64,000 bases of DNA from Holophagae bacterium. Lineage in GTDB: Bacteria > Acidobacteriota > Holophagae > Acanthopleuribacterales > Acanthopleuribacteraceae. The stretch covers positions 19,782 through 83,781 of the forward strand of contig JAUIFE010000035.1 of NCBI GenBank assembly GCA_030429565.1. The letters run 5' to 3'. Made by a program: the position numbers and the translations under genes. Position 1 is the stretch's first letter. Every line of letters starts with the position of its first letter. The notes under the pieces were generated by a model that ran no database searches, was not told the origin of the DNA, and worked only from the letters and a program-made list of their open reading frames with translations. Shown piece after piece: positions 38,101 through 53,100 of the stretch.

Positions 38101-41100
38101 AAGTGGTCGTCGTCCAAATCGGCGAACGTTTCGGTGACAGCCGTTTGGCCGCCTATCTGGTCGCCCGCGACGAGGGCGGTGCGCCCGATTTGGAAGCGCT
38201 GCGCAACTTCCTCGCCGACCGCCTGCCGCCGTATATGGTGCCCGCCGTCGTCGTGCATCTCGACCACTTGCCGCTGGGTCGTACTGGTAAAGTCGACCGC
38301 GGCGCTTTGCCCGCACCCGACAGCGCGCGCCTTAGCAATGAACCCGCCGCCTTTGTGGCACCGCGTACCGAGATGGAAGAGCAGGTGGCGCAAATTTGGC
38401 GTGACGCGCTTAACTTAAGTGAACTCAGTGTTGAGGCCAACTTAATCGACCTTGGCGTCAACTCACTGACGGCATTACAGGTTAACGGCTTGCTCCAGGA
38501 AACCTTTGGTGTGGCTTTGCCGCTGCGGCTGTTGTTGGAAGCACCAACGGTGGCCGGTTTGGCGCACGCCATCCACGAAATGGAGCGCGAGGCCGGCGCC
38601 GTGTTCCAGTATCCGACGGTGACGCCCGATGAACGTAACCGCCATGAACCCTTCCCGCTCAACCCGATCCAGCAAGCTTATTGGATGGGCCGCCTCGACA
38701 CCTTCGAGCTGGGCAACGTGGCGGCGCAGTACTACTTAGAATTCGAAATTCTCAACGCCGACCTGGTCCGCGTCAACCGCGCCTGGAACAAAGTGATTCA
38801 GCGCCACGACATGTTGCGTGCGGTGGTGCGCGGCGACGGCATGCAGCAGATATTGGCGCAGGTTCCCGATTACGAGGTAAGCCTGACCGACATGCGCGGT
38901 TGGTCGGCGGCCGACCAAGAACGCGAACGCGAGGCCTTGCGCCAACGCATGGCGCACCAAGTCATGGCCACCGATCAGTGGCCGTTGTTCGAGTTCCGCG
39001 CCACGCGCATTAACGACCAGGTTCGCTTCCATTTCTCGCTCGATTTGCTGATTGCCGACGCCTGGAGTGCGCAAATTCTGTTTAACGATTTCCGCCGTTT
39101 TATGGAGGACCCCAGCCTCGCGATTGATCAACCCGTGCTCAGTTTCCGCGATTACCTGTTGGCCGACGCCGATCTCCACGACAGTGCGCCCTTGCAAGCC
39201 GCCCGTGCCTATTGGCGCGACCGCCTCGACGCTTTGCCGCCCGCGCCGTCGTTGCCGCTGGTGATGAACCCGGCCGACTTGGATAAGCCGCGGTTTGTGC
39301 GGCGCGTCCATCGTCTCGACGGGGCCGCCTGGTCGCTGCTCAAAGCGCATGCCACCGAGGAAGGATTCACGCCGAGCGGGCTGTTGTTGACCGTGTTCGG
39401 TGAGGTGCTGGCGCGCTTCGGCCGCCACCAGGCGCTCACGCTCAACGCGACCACCTTCCGCCGTCTGCCGTTGCATTCAGAGGTGCAGGCGATTGTCGGC
39501 GACTTCACCTCGCTGACCTTGCTGGCGATTGATTGCCGCCCCGAACAGAGCCTCAACGAACGGGCGCGCACCGTGCAGGAACAACTGTGGGCCGACCTCG
39601 ATCACCGCGCGGTGAGCGGTGTCGAGGTCCTGCGCGACCTGGCGCGGCGGCAGGGGCGCAAGCCAGGTGCCTTGATGCCCGTCGTTTTTACCAGCTTATT
39701 GACCCGTTACGAAGGCGATCAAGGTGCCGGTGCCGGCGAAGTGGCCGACTATAAAGAAGTGTTTGCCTTGTCGCAGACGCCGCAGGTTTGGCTTGATCAC
39801 CAGGTCGTCGAACGCGGCGACGCGCTGGTGCTCAACTGGGACGCCGTCGAAGATTTGTTCCCGGTCGGCTTGCTCGACCACATGTTTGCGCTTTACACCG
39901 GCTACCTGGAAGCCTTGGCCCACAACCGCAATCTGTGGCGCGAGCGCGGAGGCTTTGACGCCGCCTTGAGCGCGACTGATGCGTCCGCCTTCGCCGCTTT
40001 CCGCCAAGCATTGCAGCCGTTGGCCGGCGCCAACCGCACCGAAGCGCCCGGCGCCGGTGCAACCCTGCTCGACTTGTTCGAGGTTCACGCCGAGGCCGCG
40101 CCCGAGCAGCCCGCGATTATTACCGCGCAGCGCACGCTGAGCTACGGCGATGTCACCGCCATGTCGCGCCGCATTGGCCATTGGCTGGCGGCGCAGGCCG
40201 TCGCGCCAGGTGAACGAGTTGCCGTCATTATGGAAAAAGGTTGGCCGCAAATGGTGGCGGCGCTCGGCGCACTTCAGGCCGGTGCCGCTTACTTGCCGAT
40301 TGATCCCGCATGGCCCAAGGAACGGCGCGATCACATTCTGCTGCAATCGGGTGTGCGCGCTGTGCTTGTCGATCAACGCCAACAGGCCGCGCTCGATCTC
40401 GACGGCTACGAAACGCTGGCCGTCGATGGTACCGAACCCAACAAATACGCGACCACGCCGTTGTCGCGCGCGACCCGGCCCGACGACCTCGCCTACGTCA
40501 TTTTCACGTCGGGCTCGACCGGTTTACCCAAAGGCGTCGCCATCGAACATCGCGGCGCGGTCAACACCATTCTCGACGTCAATCGCCGTTGGCATGTCGG
40601 TGCCGGCGACCGCGTGTTCGGTCTCTCGTCACTGACTTTCGATCTCTCCGTTTACGACCTGTTCGGCAGCCTCGCCGCCGGCGCCGCCGTTGTCTTACCC
40701 GAAGCCTGGGCCGACCGCGATCCGAGCCATTGGCTTGAGATGATGCATCGCCACCAAGTCTCGATTTGGAACTCGGTTCCGGCGCTGATGGATCTGCTGT
40801 GCACCTACAGCGAGGCGCGGCCGGAACACACGCCGGTGCTGTGGCCTGAGTCGCTGCGGCTGGTCATGCTCTCCGGCGACTGGTTACCGCTGTCGATTGC
40901 CGACCGCGTGCGTGGTTACGTACCCGACTGCCGCGTCGTCAGCTTGGGTGGTGCCACCGAAGCGTCGATTTGGTCGATTTGCCACGAAATTGAGCAGGTC
41001 GATCCCGCCTGGTCGAGCATTCCCTACGGCAAGCCGATGGCCAATCAGCAGTTTTACGTGCTCAACAGTCGTTTGGAACTGTGCCCGCCGCACGTGCCGG

Positions 41101-44100
41101 GGGAGCTGTACATCGCCGGGATGGGTCTGGCGCGCGAGTACTTGGGCGACAAGGACAAAACCAACGCCGCCTTTATTCGCTACGAAGGTCCCGCCGCTCC
41201 GGCCGGTCCGCAACCCGGCCAACGTCTGTACCGTACCGGTGACTGGGGTGCCTACCGCGCCGACGGCGTGATCCTGTTCCTCGGACGCGAGGACACGCAG
41301 GTCAAGGTGCAGGGTTACCGCATTGAACTGGGTGAAATTGAAACCGTACTGGCCCGTGCCGAAGGGGTGGGGCGGGCGGTGGCCTTGGCTGTCGGCCCGC
41401 CGCAAGGGCAACGGCGGTTGGTTGCCTTCGTCGTGCCCGCCGAGGGTGCCGAACTGCAACCCGAAGCGCTCAAGCAACATGCCGCGCGCCACTTGGCCGA
41501 GTACATGGTGCCGCCGTCGTTATTCCTCGTCGACAGCCTGCCGCTGACCGCCAACGGCAAGGTCGACCGCGCCCGTCTCGCCGAAAGCGCGGCCGCCGGT
41601 GCCGACCTCGCCGCTGACGGCGCCGCACCGCGCACGCCGCTCGAGGCTGAGCTGGCCGCCATCTGGGGTGAGTTGTTGGAGCAGCCGGTCGTCGCCGTCG
41701 ACCAGACCTTGTTCGATTTAGGCGGTAACTCGCTGATTGCGATTCGGCTGTTGGCCTTGTTGCAGGAGCGTTTTGGCGTCGCCGTCGACCTGCAAACCTT
41801 ATTCGCCGCACCGACCGTGGCCGGTTTGGCCGCCGCCGTTGGTCGACAAAAAGCGTCGCGAGGTGAAACCGGCGCCGACGGCAACGATCTCGCCGCCATG
41901 CGTTTGGTGCACCAGCCCGAAGCGCGTTACCAACCCTTCGCGCTCAGCGATATTCAGCAAGCCTATTTGCTCGGCCGTATGTCGCAGCTCGAGTTGGGCA
42001 ACGTCGCCGCCCACGCCTACTTCGAAATTGAAGTCGCCCAAGGTGATCCGAGTCGTATCGTCAACGCCTGGAACCGCTTGATTCAGCGCCACGACATGTT
42101 GCGCGCCGTGTTCAGCGAAGACGGCACCCAGCGCGTGCTCGAAGAAGTACCCGAGTACAGTATTCCCATTAACGACCTCGCCGCCATGGCGCCCGATGAA
42201 GCCCAAGCCTTGTTGCGCGACATTCGCGACGAGCTGTCGCACCAGGTTTTGCCCGCCGATCAATGGCCCTTGTTCGACCTGCGCATCAGCACCTTCGCCG
42301 GCGGGCGTATGCGCATTCACATCAGCTTCGATTTGCTGGCCGCTGACGCTTGGTCGTCGCAAATTCTGTTCCTCGAGCTGTGGACCTTAGCCGAGAATCC
42401 GCAAACCGTGCTCGCGCCGTTGACGACGACCTTCCGCGACTACATGCAAGCCGTCGAAGCCTTGCCGCAAACGGAGCGCTACGCCCGCGACCGCGCCTAC
42501 CATCAACGGCGTCTTGAGAACCTGGCACCGGCGCCGGCGTTGCCGTTGATGGTTGATCCTTCGACGATCGAGCAGCCGACCTTTGCCCGCCGCGCCGGTC
42601 GACTCGACGCCGCCACTTGGGAACGCATCAAGCAACGCGCCTCGCGGGTTGGCGTGACGCCGTCCGGTTTGTGTTTGGCCGTCTACGCCGAGGTGCTGGC
42701 TTGTTGGAGCACCTCGCCGCGATTCACCCTCAACGTGACCACCTTTAACCGCTTCCCGATCCACGAGGAAATTCAAGCGCTGGTGGGTGATTTCACCTCG
42801 CTTTCACTGCTGTCGGTGGAACCCGTTACCGGCGATTTCGAAATGCGTTGTCGCGCGTTGCAGGAAAGCTTATGGGCCGATCTCGATCACCGCACCTACT
42901 CCGGTGTGCAGGTCATGCGCGATTGGGCGCGGTTGCTGGGGCGCGCGCCCGGCGCTTTGCTGCCGGTTGTCTTTACCAGCCGGCTGTTCTCGGCGAGCGG
43001 CGTGCATGACGACGACGGAGAACAGGCCGTGCCTGGCGGCGAGGTTGTGTTTAGCGTCTCGCAAACGCCGCAGGTGTGGCTCGACATGCAGGTTGGCGAA
43101 GAGGGCGGCGCGCTTACCTGGACCTGGGACGCCGTCGAAGCGCTGTTCCCGCCCGATTTACTCGACGCCATGTTTGCCGCCTACGCGACCATCCTCAACC
43201 GCCTCGGTGAGGACGAGAGCTGGTGGCATGCGACCTCGATGGATTTGGTGCCCGCCGCTGCGAGCAAGATGGTCGCCGACAGCAACGCCACCCAACGCAA
43301 CTTCCGTCGCGGTGACTTGTACAGCTTGGTTGCCGAGGCCGCCGCCGCCAATCCGCAAGCCGACGCCGTGCTCAGTGAACGGCGCCGACTCAGTTACGGC
43401 GACCTGATTCAGGAAGCCAACGCCTTGTGCCTGCAGCTCAAGCACCACGGCGTGAAGCCTGGCGACAACGTGGCGGTTTACATGGACAAAGGTTGGCGCC
43501 AAGCCGTCGCCGTGTTGGCGATTGTGCAAGCCGGCGCCGCCTATGTGCCGATTGATCCCAGTTGGCCCAAGGCACGGGTCGCCATGATCCTCGAGGATTG
43601 CGGTGCCACCGTGCAGGTGACGCAACCGCGTTGGGCCGACCAAAGCGCGGGCCTGCCGTGTGAGAGCTGTGTGGTGGTGGAGCAGCCGCGCCACGCGCTT
43701 GCCGACCGCGTTGAGACCCTTGTCGTCGATGACCACCAATTGGCCTACATTATTTTCACCTCGGGCACGACCGGCCGTCCCAAAGGCGTCGCCATCGAAC
43801 ATCGCGCCGTCGTCAACACCTTGGAAGACATGCGCACACGCTTTGATCTGCGCGCCGACGACCGCGTTTTCGGCCTCTCCGCGCTGACCTTCGACCTGTC
43901 CGTGTTTGACCTGTTCGGGGTCTGGCTGGCCGGTGCGGCGGTGGTCTTGCCCGAAGAAAGCGAACGCCGCGAGCCCAAGGCCTGGGCGCGTTTGTGTCGC
44001 AGCTACGACGTCACCGTTTGGAACTCGGTCCCGCAATTATTGGAAATGTTTTTGGAACACGCCGGCGACGACGGCCAACGCCTACCTGCCGGTTTGCGCT

Positions 44101-47100
44101 TGGCGCTGTTGTCGGGTGACTGGCTGGCGACCGACATCCACAGCCGGCTGCAAAGCCTCGTGCCAGGCGCCAAGGTGATCAGCTTGGGCGGCGCCACCGA
44201 GGCCGCTATTTGGTCGATCTTGTATCCCTTGGCCGAAGGATTCGACGGTTGGAACAGCGTGCCTTACGGACGGCCGATGGCCAACCAAACCATGCACGTG
44301 CTCGACGACACCCTGCGCGAGCGACCGCCGTGGGTAACCGGTGAGCTGTACATCGGCGGCGTCGGCTTGGCGCGCGAGTACAGCGCCGACCCCGTCAAAA
44401 GTGCCGCCGCTTTTATCACCCACCCGCGCAGCGGCACGCGCCTGTACCGCACCGGCGATCTCGGTCGCCGTCGCCCCGACGGTTTGATCGAGTTCCTCGG
44501 TCGCCGCGACTTTCAGGTCAAAATCGGTGGCTTCCGCATTGAGTTGGGCGAGGTCGAAGCCGCGCTCACCAAAGCGCCAGGCGTCGCTACCGCCGTTGTC
44601 GAGGCGATTGGCGACCCGCGCGGGAACAGACGTTTGGTGGGTTACCTGGTGCCCGTGCAAGCCGACAGTGAACTCGACCACGATGTGATTGGTGCCTTCC
44701 TCGCCGACCACCTGCCGCCCTACATGATCCCCGCCGCCTTGGTCGACCTGAGTGCCTTGCCGCTGACCGCCAACGGCAAACTCGACCGCAAAGCGTTGCC
44801 CGTGCCCGAAGCGTTGAGCGGTGACCACGGCGCGTTGAACCTGCCGCGCACGCCGGTCGAGAAACAACTCGCCGCCATTTGGTGTGAACTGCTCGGCTTG
44901 GAACGCGTCGGCGTTGACGACGGCTTGTTCGCGCTGGGTGGCAACTCGCTGATCGCCATTCGCATGGTCGCCATGATGCAGGACCGCCTCAACGTCGCGC
45001 TTGAGCTGCGCCACCTTTTTGAAACGCCGACCATCGCCGAGTTAGCCGCTACCGTTGCACGTTTGCGCCTTGCCGGCGGTGACGAGAGCCAGGCCCCCGA
45101 TGAGCTGAAACTCGAGTTGGATCCGGCCAACCGTTTTGCGCCGTTCCCGCTCAACGAAGTGCAGCAAGCGTATTGGCTAGGTCGCCGTCAGGGCATCGAG
45201 CTCGGCGGGGTCGCCGCCCACAGTTATACCGAGCTGGAATCGACCACGCTCGATCCCGAACGGGTCCAGGCCGTGTGGCGAATCCTCATTGAACGCCACG
45301 ATATGTTGCGCGCCGTCATCGCCGAAACCGGTGAGCAGCGCGTGCTCGATCCGGCCACCTTGCCCGCCTTCGAAATTCCCGTTGCCGATTTGAGTGCGAT
45401 GCCCGAAAGTGAGCGCAGCGCCGCTTTGCAGGCGACGCGCGCGCGCATGTCGCACCAGGTCCTCGACACGGCGACCTGGCCGCTGTTCGAAATTTGCATT
45501 TCGCGTTTGGCGCCCGACAAAATTCGCATCCACTACAGCTTCGATTTGCTCATCTCCGACGCGTGGTCGTCGCAGTTGCTGATTCTCGAATTCGCCTACT
45601 TCTACGCCAAACCCGAGGCCGTGCCGCCGCGCCCGGCCGTGACCTTCCGCGACTATACCTTGGCCATGGTCGACAAGGAGTTCAGCGGCCGTTACCGTCG
45701 TGATCGCAACTACTGGCGCCGCCGCCTCGACACGCTGCCGCCCGCGCCCGAGTTGCCGCTGGAGAAGGACCCGGCCACGTTGACGCAGCCAACCTTTGTG
45801 CGCCGGTTCGGCAGCTTGGCCCGCGAAGACTGGACTGCCTTGCAACAGCAGGCGACGCGGTTGGGCGTGACACCGTCCGGCCTCTTGATGGCCGCTTATG
45901 GCGAGGCCTTGGCCGCGTGGAGCCGCCAACCCCATTTCTGCCTCAACGTGACCACCTTTAACCTCATGCCGCTGCATGAGGACATTAACAACGTCGTCGG
46001 TGATTTCACCTCGTTGACCTTGCTCGAGGTTGACGCCTCACCGCGCGGCGGCGAGACCTTCGCCCAGCGCGCACGCGGCGTGCAGGAACAACTATGGGCC
46101 GACCTCGATCACCGCACCTACAGTGGTGTCGAGGTCATCCGCGACCTTGGTCGTGTGCGCGGCCAAGCGCCAGGCGCGCTCATGCCTGTTGTTTTTACCA
46201 GTCGATTGTTCCGCGATCCCGGCGTGGTTCAGGAATCGGGCGCTGAGGATTTCCCTTACGGGGAAGTGGTCTACAGCGTTTCGCAAACGCCGCAGGTCTG
46301 GCTCGACGCCCAGGTTCAGGAGGAAGACGGTGTCTTGAAATGGAGCTGGGACGTGGTCGAGGACTTGTTCCCGCAGGGTTTGATCGACCGCCTCTTCGAT
46401 GCGCACACCCAGCTCTTGCAGCGTTTGGCGCGCGCGGAACAGACCTGGCGCGACCGCGCGCTGTCGTTGTGTCCGTCCGCCGATCGCGCGCTTTACCGCG
46501 AGACCAACCGCACCGAGTTCGATTTCGGTGCGGTCGCTGATTTGACGATGGATCAACTCGTCGGCCGCGCCGTCGCCAAACACGGCGCGCGCCCAGCCGT
46601 GATTACACCGACGCGTACCTTAACCTATGACGCCTTGTGGCAGGCCGCCGCCGGCTTGGCCGTGCGTTTGTCGGCCTACGAACTGCCGGAAAACCGCATG
46701 ATCGCCGTGTTGTTGCCCAAGGATTGGCGACAGGCTGTTGCCGTTTTGGCCGTCCAACGTCGCGGTGCCGCCTACTTGCCGATTAACCCCGAATGGCCGC
46801 ACGAACGGCGTGACCGCATTCTCGACCAAGCCGGCGTCGCTCTGGTTCTGGCTGACGCGGATGCCGCGAGCTTGGCCTTGCCCGACGGCGTCGCTTTGCA
46901 TCGGCTTGTTGACGGTGATTTCGACGGTGAAGGCGCCGACTTGGTTGCCCACCAAACGCGCAGCGACGACCTGGCATATGTGATTTTTACCTCCGGTTCG
47001 ACCGGCGCGCCCAAAGGGGTCGCCATCGAACATCGCGGTGCCGTCAACACCTTGCTCGATATTAACCGCCGTTACGGCGTCACCGCCGACGACCGCGTCT

Positions 47101-50100
47101 TGGCGCTTTCGAACCTGACCTTTGATCTGTCGGTTTACGATCTGTTTGGCGTGTGGGCCGCCGGCGGTGCCACCGTGATTCCGCCCGCTGAGGCTTATCG
47201 CGATCCGCTGGTGTGGTCCGAGCTTGGGCACCAACATCAGGTCACGTTGTGGAACTCCGTGCCCGCGCTGCTCGACATGATGTTGACGTTCGCCGAAACC
47301 CATGCGGGCGCAGTCCCCGCCAAGTTGCGTCTGGCCATGCTCAGCGGCGACTGGTTGCCGGTCGACATTGCTGACCGCCTGCGTGCCGCACGGCCCAATG
47401 CCGCCACCGTTAGCATGGGCGGCGCCACCGAATCCTCGATTTGGTCGATCTACTTCCCGGTGCCGACACCGACACCCGCCTGGGCGTCGGTGCCCTACGG
47501 TAAACCCTTGGCCAACCAGACCTTCCACGTACTCGACAGCCATATGCAGGAACGACCCTTCCATGTGCCAGGCGAGCTTTACATCGGCGGTGTCGGCTTG
47601 GCGCGCGAGTACTACCGCGACACCGCGCGAACCCGTGCCGCCTTTGTTGAGGACGGCCAAGGCCGCCGCCTTTACCGCACCGGCGATATGGGTCGTTACT
47701 TGCCCGACGGCAACATCGAGTTTCTTGGTCGCGAGGACAACCAAGTCAAGGTCCAGGGTTTCCGCATCGAACTCGGCGAAATCGAAGCCGCCCTGGCCCG
47801 TTACCCGCAAATCACCTCAGCGGTGGCGGCCGCGCCTTACCTGGCGGCCGGTTCCAAAGCGCGCCGCTTGGTCGCTTACATCGTCGCTCAAGCCGGTGAT
47901 CCCGTTGACCAAGACCACCTGCGCGCCTTCCTCGCCGAGCTGATTCCCGACTACATGATTCCGGCCACCTACGTCGTGCTCGACAGCCTGCCGTTGACCG
48001 CCAACGGCAAGGTCGACCGCAACGCTTTGCCCGACCCTGGTGCCGCCTTCGAGGCCGAACAACACGCGCCGCGCACGCCCACCGAAGAACGGCTGTGCCG
48101 CATTTGGGCCGATCTGCTCGGTGTCGATAAAGTCGGCATCGACGATAACCTGTTCGATCTCGGCGGGACCTCGGTCGTGGCTATCCAATTGCTCAACGCC
48201 GTCCGCGACCAGTTCGCCATGGAACTGTCGATGCGGACCCTGTTCGAGAACCTGACCGTGCGCACCTTGGCGCTGGCCATGTCGCGCGCGCGTGCCACCG
48301 GCGAAGCCAAACTCGTCAGCGAGTTGCCCGCTTTGCGCGCCGACCTCGTCAACCGCTACGAACCCTTCCCGCTCAACGACATCCAACAAGCGTATTGGGT
48401 CGGTCGCATGGGTGCCTTTGGCATGGGTGAGGTCTCGGCGCACTACTACGTCGAAGTCGAATCGGAACGCCTTAACCTCGGTGGTTTTGTGTTTGCGTTG
48501 CGCGCCATGATCGAACGCCACGACGCCTTGCGCTTGGTCTTCAACAGCGACGGCTTCCAGCGCATCCTCGATCCCAAAACCCTGGCGCCGTACGAGGTTG
48601 TTGTCGATGACCTGCGCCACGGCGGTGCGGCCGAACGCGACCGCGTCCTCGCCGCAACCCGCGCACGCATGAGCCACCAAGTCTTGCCGCCCGAAGTGTG
48701 GCCGCTTTTTGAGGTCAAGGCCTCGCGCCTCACCGACAGCCGTTACCGTCTGCACCTTTCGTTTGACTTGTTGTTGGCCGACGCCTGGAGTTTCCAGTTG
48801 TTGTTTGGTGAGATGACCGAATTGGCGCGCAACCCAGAGAAGCAGTTGGCGCCATTGGAGATCAGCTTTCGCGACTACGTCGTGGCCGAGCAGAAGATGC
48901 GTGAAACCGACCGTTTCGCCCGCTCCGAACGTTATTGGCACGAAGCCGTGAAAACGCTGCCGATGGCGCCCGACCTGCCGTTGCGGCGCGGCGCCGACCT
49001 CACCAAAGCCCACTTCAACCGCTACGACGGCGTCATCCCCGCCGAGCAGTGGACCGGTTTGCAGGAGACCGCCGCCGCGCTGGGCGTGACGCCGACCGGC
49101 ATGCTGATGGCGGCCTTCTCCGAGGTATTGGCGACCTGGAGTCGCGACCCCCGTTTCACGCTGAACGTCACCATGTTCAACCGCATGCCGCTGCACCCGC
49201 AGGTCAACATGTTGCTCGGTGACTTTACCTCGATGACCTTGGTCGCCGTCGATACCGCTCCCGGCGAAGACGACTGTTTCGCCTTGCGTGCCCGCGCTAC
49301 CCAGGAACGCATTTGGACCGATCTCGATCACGGCGATTACGGCGGTGTGCGGGTGCTGCGCGACCTGCAGCGGGCGCGCGGTCGTGCCGGCGCCGTCACC
49401 ATGCCGATTGTTTTTACCAGTCGTTTGTTTAAAATTCGCGGTTTTGAAGCGGGTGGGGAAGACCACATCGGCGACATCGTTTACAGCATTTCACAGACAC
49501 CGCAGGTGTGGATCGACCACCAGCTCACCGAACGCGACGGCGCGCTTTGCTACAACTGGGACGTCATCGACCAATTGTTCCCGGCCGGCATGATCGACGA
49601 TATGTTCGCCGCGTACCACCAACTGCTCACCGACCTCGCCTGTCGCCCCGAGCTGTGGCACGAACCCGTCCCGTCGCTCGTGCCCGAAAAGGAACGCGAC
49701 GCCTTCCGTCAACTGAACCAGGCCGGCTTGGGTTTGCCGGATGCGTCCGGCAACCTGGTCGCCGACCTGTTCCTTGGCCTGCTCGACGCGCCTGCTCGCA
49801 CCGCTTTAACCGTGGACGGTCGCGACGGCGTGGTGCAGCTCTCGCGTCGCGACTTAATTCAGCGCGTCGAAGCTGTGCGTGCCGTGTTGCGCGAACGCGG
49901 CCTCGGACCCGGCGCCCGCGTGGCGCTGATGGTGCAGTCGCCGTCCGCCTGGGTGCCCGCCCTGCTTGGCGCCATGGCCGCCGGTCTGGCCGTTGTGCCC
50001 GTTGATGCCGGCTTGCCCGCCGTACGGCGTCGCGAGTTCATCGATTTCGCTCAGGTCGATCTGATCCTCGGCGAAATCGCCACCGAAGCCTTGTGCCGAG

Positions 50101-53100
50101 AAAGCGCCGAACAGACGCCGCTATTGCTCGCCGATTGGATCCCGTCGGCGGCCGACCCCGTCGAGGCCGCCGCCATGCGTGGCTGGCCCGCGCAAACCGC
50201 GTCGCTGGTGGTGATGCAAACAGCCGGGGATGGCCGCATTGTCGCTGTCAACGTCAAGCAACCGTCCTTGGCGCAGGCCTTTAACAGCTTGAACGACCTG
50301 CGCGCCTTCTGTGGCGGCGGCGTCTTGCCCAGCAGCCCGCTCGCGTTCCCGCAGACCATGGTTCACCTGTTGTGGACCCTGTATTGCGGTGGCGAGTGGG
50401 TTGTGCCGCGTCAGGATCGTTTGCTCGACGCGGCATATTTGCTCGATCTACAACAACGCTGCGGTGTCGACGCCGTGCTCGGTGAAGCCGCTGTCGCCGA
50501 CCTCCTGCTCAACGCGGCCGACGGCGACGGTCGCGGTTTACCCAAAGCCTGGCTGTTCGACGGCGAAGCGCCCAGCGCCGACCTTTGGCAACGCCTGCAC
50601 CAACGCAATCCGGCTTCCGCGGTCTATCTCGCCGGCGCTGTCGAAAGCGGCTTTTGGTCGCATCGGTTCGATGCCGCCACCCTGAATCCCGAATGTGCCG
50701 TGGTGCCTTACGGTGCACCACTCGCCGGCCGCGAAGTATTTGTGCTCGACAAACAACTGCGTGTGCGTCCGACTTGGGTGCCAGGTGATTTGTATGTCGG
50801 TGGGGCCGCCGTGGTTGAGGGTTATGAAAACGATCCCGAGCGCGCTCGCCGTTTCTTTTTGCAAGTACCCGATCCGCTCGCTGACGGTCCCGCCGAGGAA
50901 CGGCCGACGCGACGTTTGTTCCGCACCGGCCTCGTCGTACGTCGTCTGCCTTGCGGTTCCTTTGAGTTCCTTGACCGCGATGCGTCGCCTGTTAGCTTGC
51001 CACGTGGTCGCTTCCGTTTCTGCGAGACCGAAGCCATTTTGCGTGCCTATCCGGGGGTCGCCGACGCCGTCTGTGCCGCGCTTCCGCCACGTGACGCGGC
51101 TCCCGGTGATGTGAGTAAGCGGCTCGTCGCCTACGTTGTGCCCAAGCAGGGTCAAGCGCCGCCCGCATTGCCGCCGGCGCCACCCGACGGGGGTGCCCAC
51201 GACGGCGAGATGCCGCGCATGCCCGATCCCGAGGCGCTGTACCGTACCTTGACCTTTGAACCCGTGTTCACGCCGCTCGAACGGCTGCAGTTCAAAATGG
51301 AACGACGTGGCCTGCGCGCCGATCGCGAAACGCGTCAACAAGTCGCCCTGGCGCCGGTGGCCACCGACGCGCGTGAGGACGCTGCTTGGATTCACCGCAC
51401 CAGCCGGCGCCGGTTCCTCGCTGACGTACCCGTGCCCGCCGCCGACTTCGCCGCGTTGTTGGAACTGCTGCGCGCCCTGCAGCCCGACGGCGTCGCTTTA
51501 CCCAAGTACCGTTATCCATCGGGTGGTGGCCTGTATCCCGTTCAGGTCTACGTCGCCGTGGCCGCCGGCCGTGTCGCCGACCTCGCCGCCGGCTTGTATT
51601 ACTACCATCCCTTCAAGCACCAGCTCGCCTTACTCGATGACCGTGAGCTACCCGTCTCCATCCACGCGCCCGAGAACCGGCCGATTGCCGAGCCCGCCGC
51701 CTTCACCCTTTTCTTGGTGGGCAAACTCGATGCTGTCGCGCCGCTTTACCCCGAAATGGGGCGCGATTTCTGTGTGCTCGAGGCCGGTTACATCAGTCAG
51801 TTATTGATGGAACACACACCCGCCCGCCTCGGCTTGTGTCCGCTTGGCGGCTTGGCCTTTGGGGTCGTACGCGACCGGTTTGCGCTCGATGACAGCGACG
51901 ACTTGGTGCACATGCTCGTCGGCGGCAGTGTCGCGCCACCCGCCGAGGATTTGCGCGAGGCCTTTTTGCGCGAACAGCTCGACAGCCGCGACTTCCAACA
52001 AATGACCGAACGCAAAGCCGTCGTCACCGCCGCGCCCGCCGCCGAACACGAGGGCGACGGCGATCACTGGGCACTGGTGCGGCCGCAGCAACCCGATTGG
52101 CATGAGGAAGCCATCTTCGATCCCGTCGGTCGCCTGCAGTTTAAGTTAGAGAAACGCGCCGTTCGCGCCGACGACGCCCTCGCCGACCACGTCGTGTTGA
52201 CGCAGCAACCCGTCGCCGACCTGGAAGCGGCCTGGGCCAAACGGCGCAGTTACCGCCACTTCCTCAGCGAACCGGCACCGTTTGAGGCCTTTAGCGCCCT
52301 GTTGGCGTGTTTGCGCTCGCAGCAACCGCAAGGCACGCCGCTGCCCAAGTACCGTTACCCCAGTGGCGGCGGCTTGTATCCGGTGCAAACCTACCTTCAT
52401 ATCAAAGCCGACGGGGTCGCCGGTTTGGCCGCCGGTACTTATTATTTCGATCCCGTCGCCTGTCACCTGTGCCTGTTGCATGCCGACGTTGCGATTGAGG
52501 TCGAACGCCACGGTTTACCCAACCGCGCGATTTACGCCGAGGCCGCCTTTAGCATTTTCCTCGTCGGGAAGTTTGGCGCGGTCGCGCCGCTCTATCCCGG
52601 TTTGGCGCGTGACTTCTGTCTGCTCGAGGCCGGCTACATGGCGCAGTTGTTGTGTGATTCGGCCACCGAGCTGCAACTGGGTTTGACCCCGCTCGGCGGC
52701 TTGGATTTTGCGCCGATTCGGTCTTTGTTCGACCTCGACGACGACGCCGATTTGGTTCACGTTCTCGTTGGCGGTGCCGTCGCACCGATGGTGACCACCA
52801 TTCGCGAGGCCATGGATGAAGGCACGCAAAAACCACCCGAGGCCAAGGTCGATGCCGCGAGCCTACGTCACTTCCTGAGTGAGCGTCTGCCCGAAACGCT
52901 GGTGCCCACCCGTTACCTGTTGCTCGACAGCCTGCCACTTGACGACGCCGGTCGCGTTGACCGCGCCGCCTTGCCCGATCCCGACGCCCTGCGCGAGGAA
53001 ACCGTTTTCGAGGAACCTGCCGACGAAAGCGAACAGCGCATCGCCGACATTTGGCGCGAGGTCTTGGCCATGGACGCCGTCGACGTGGCGCGTAACTTCT

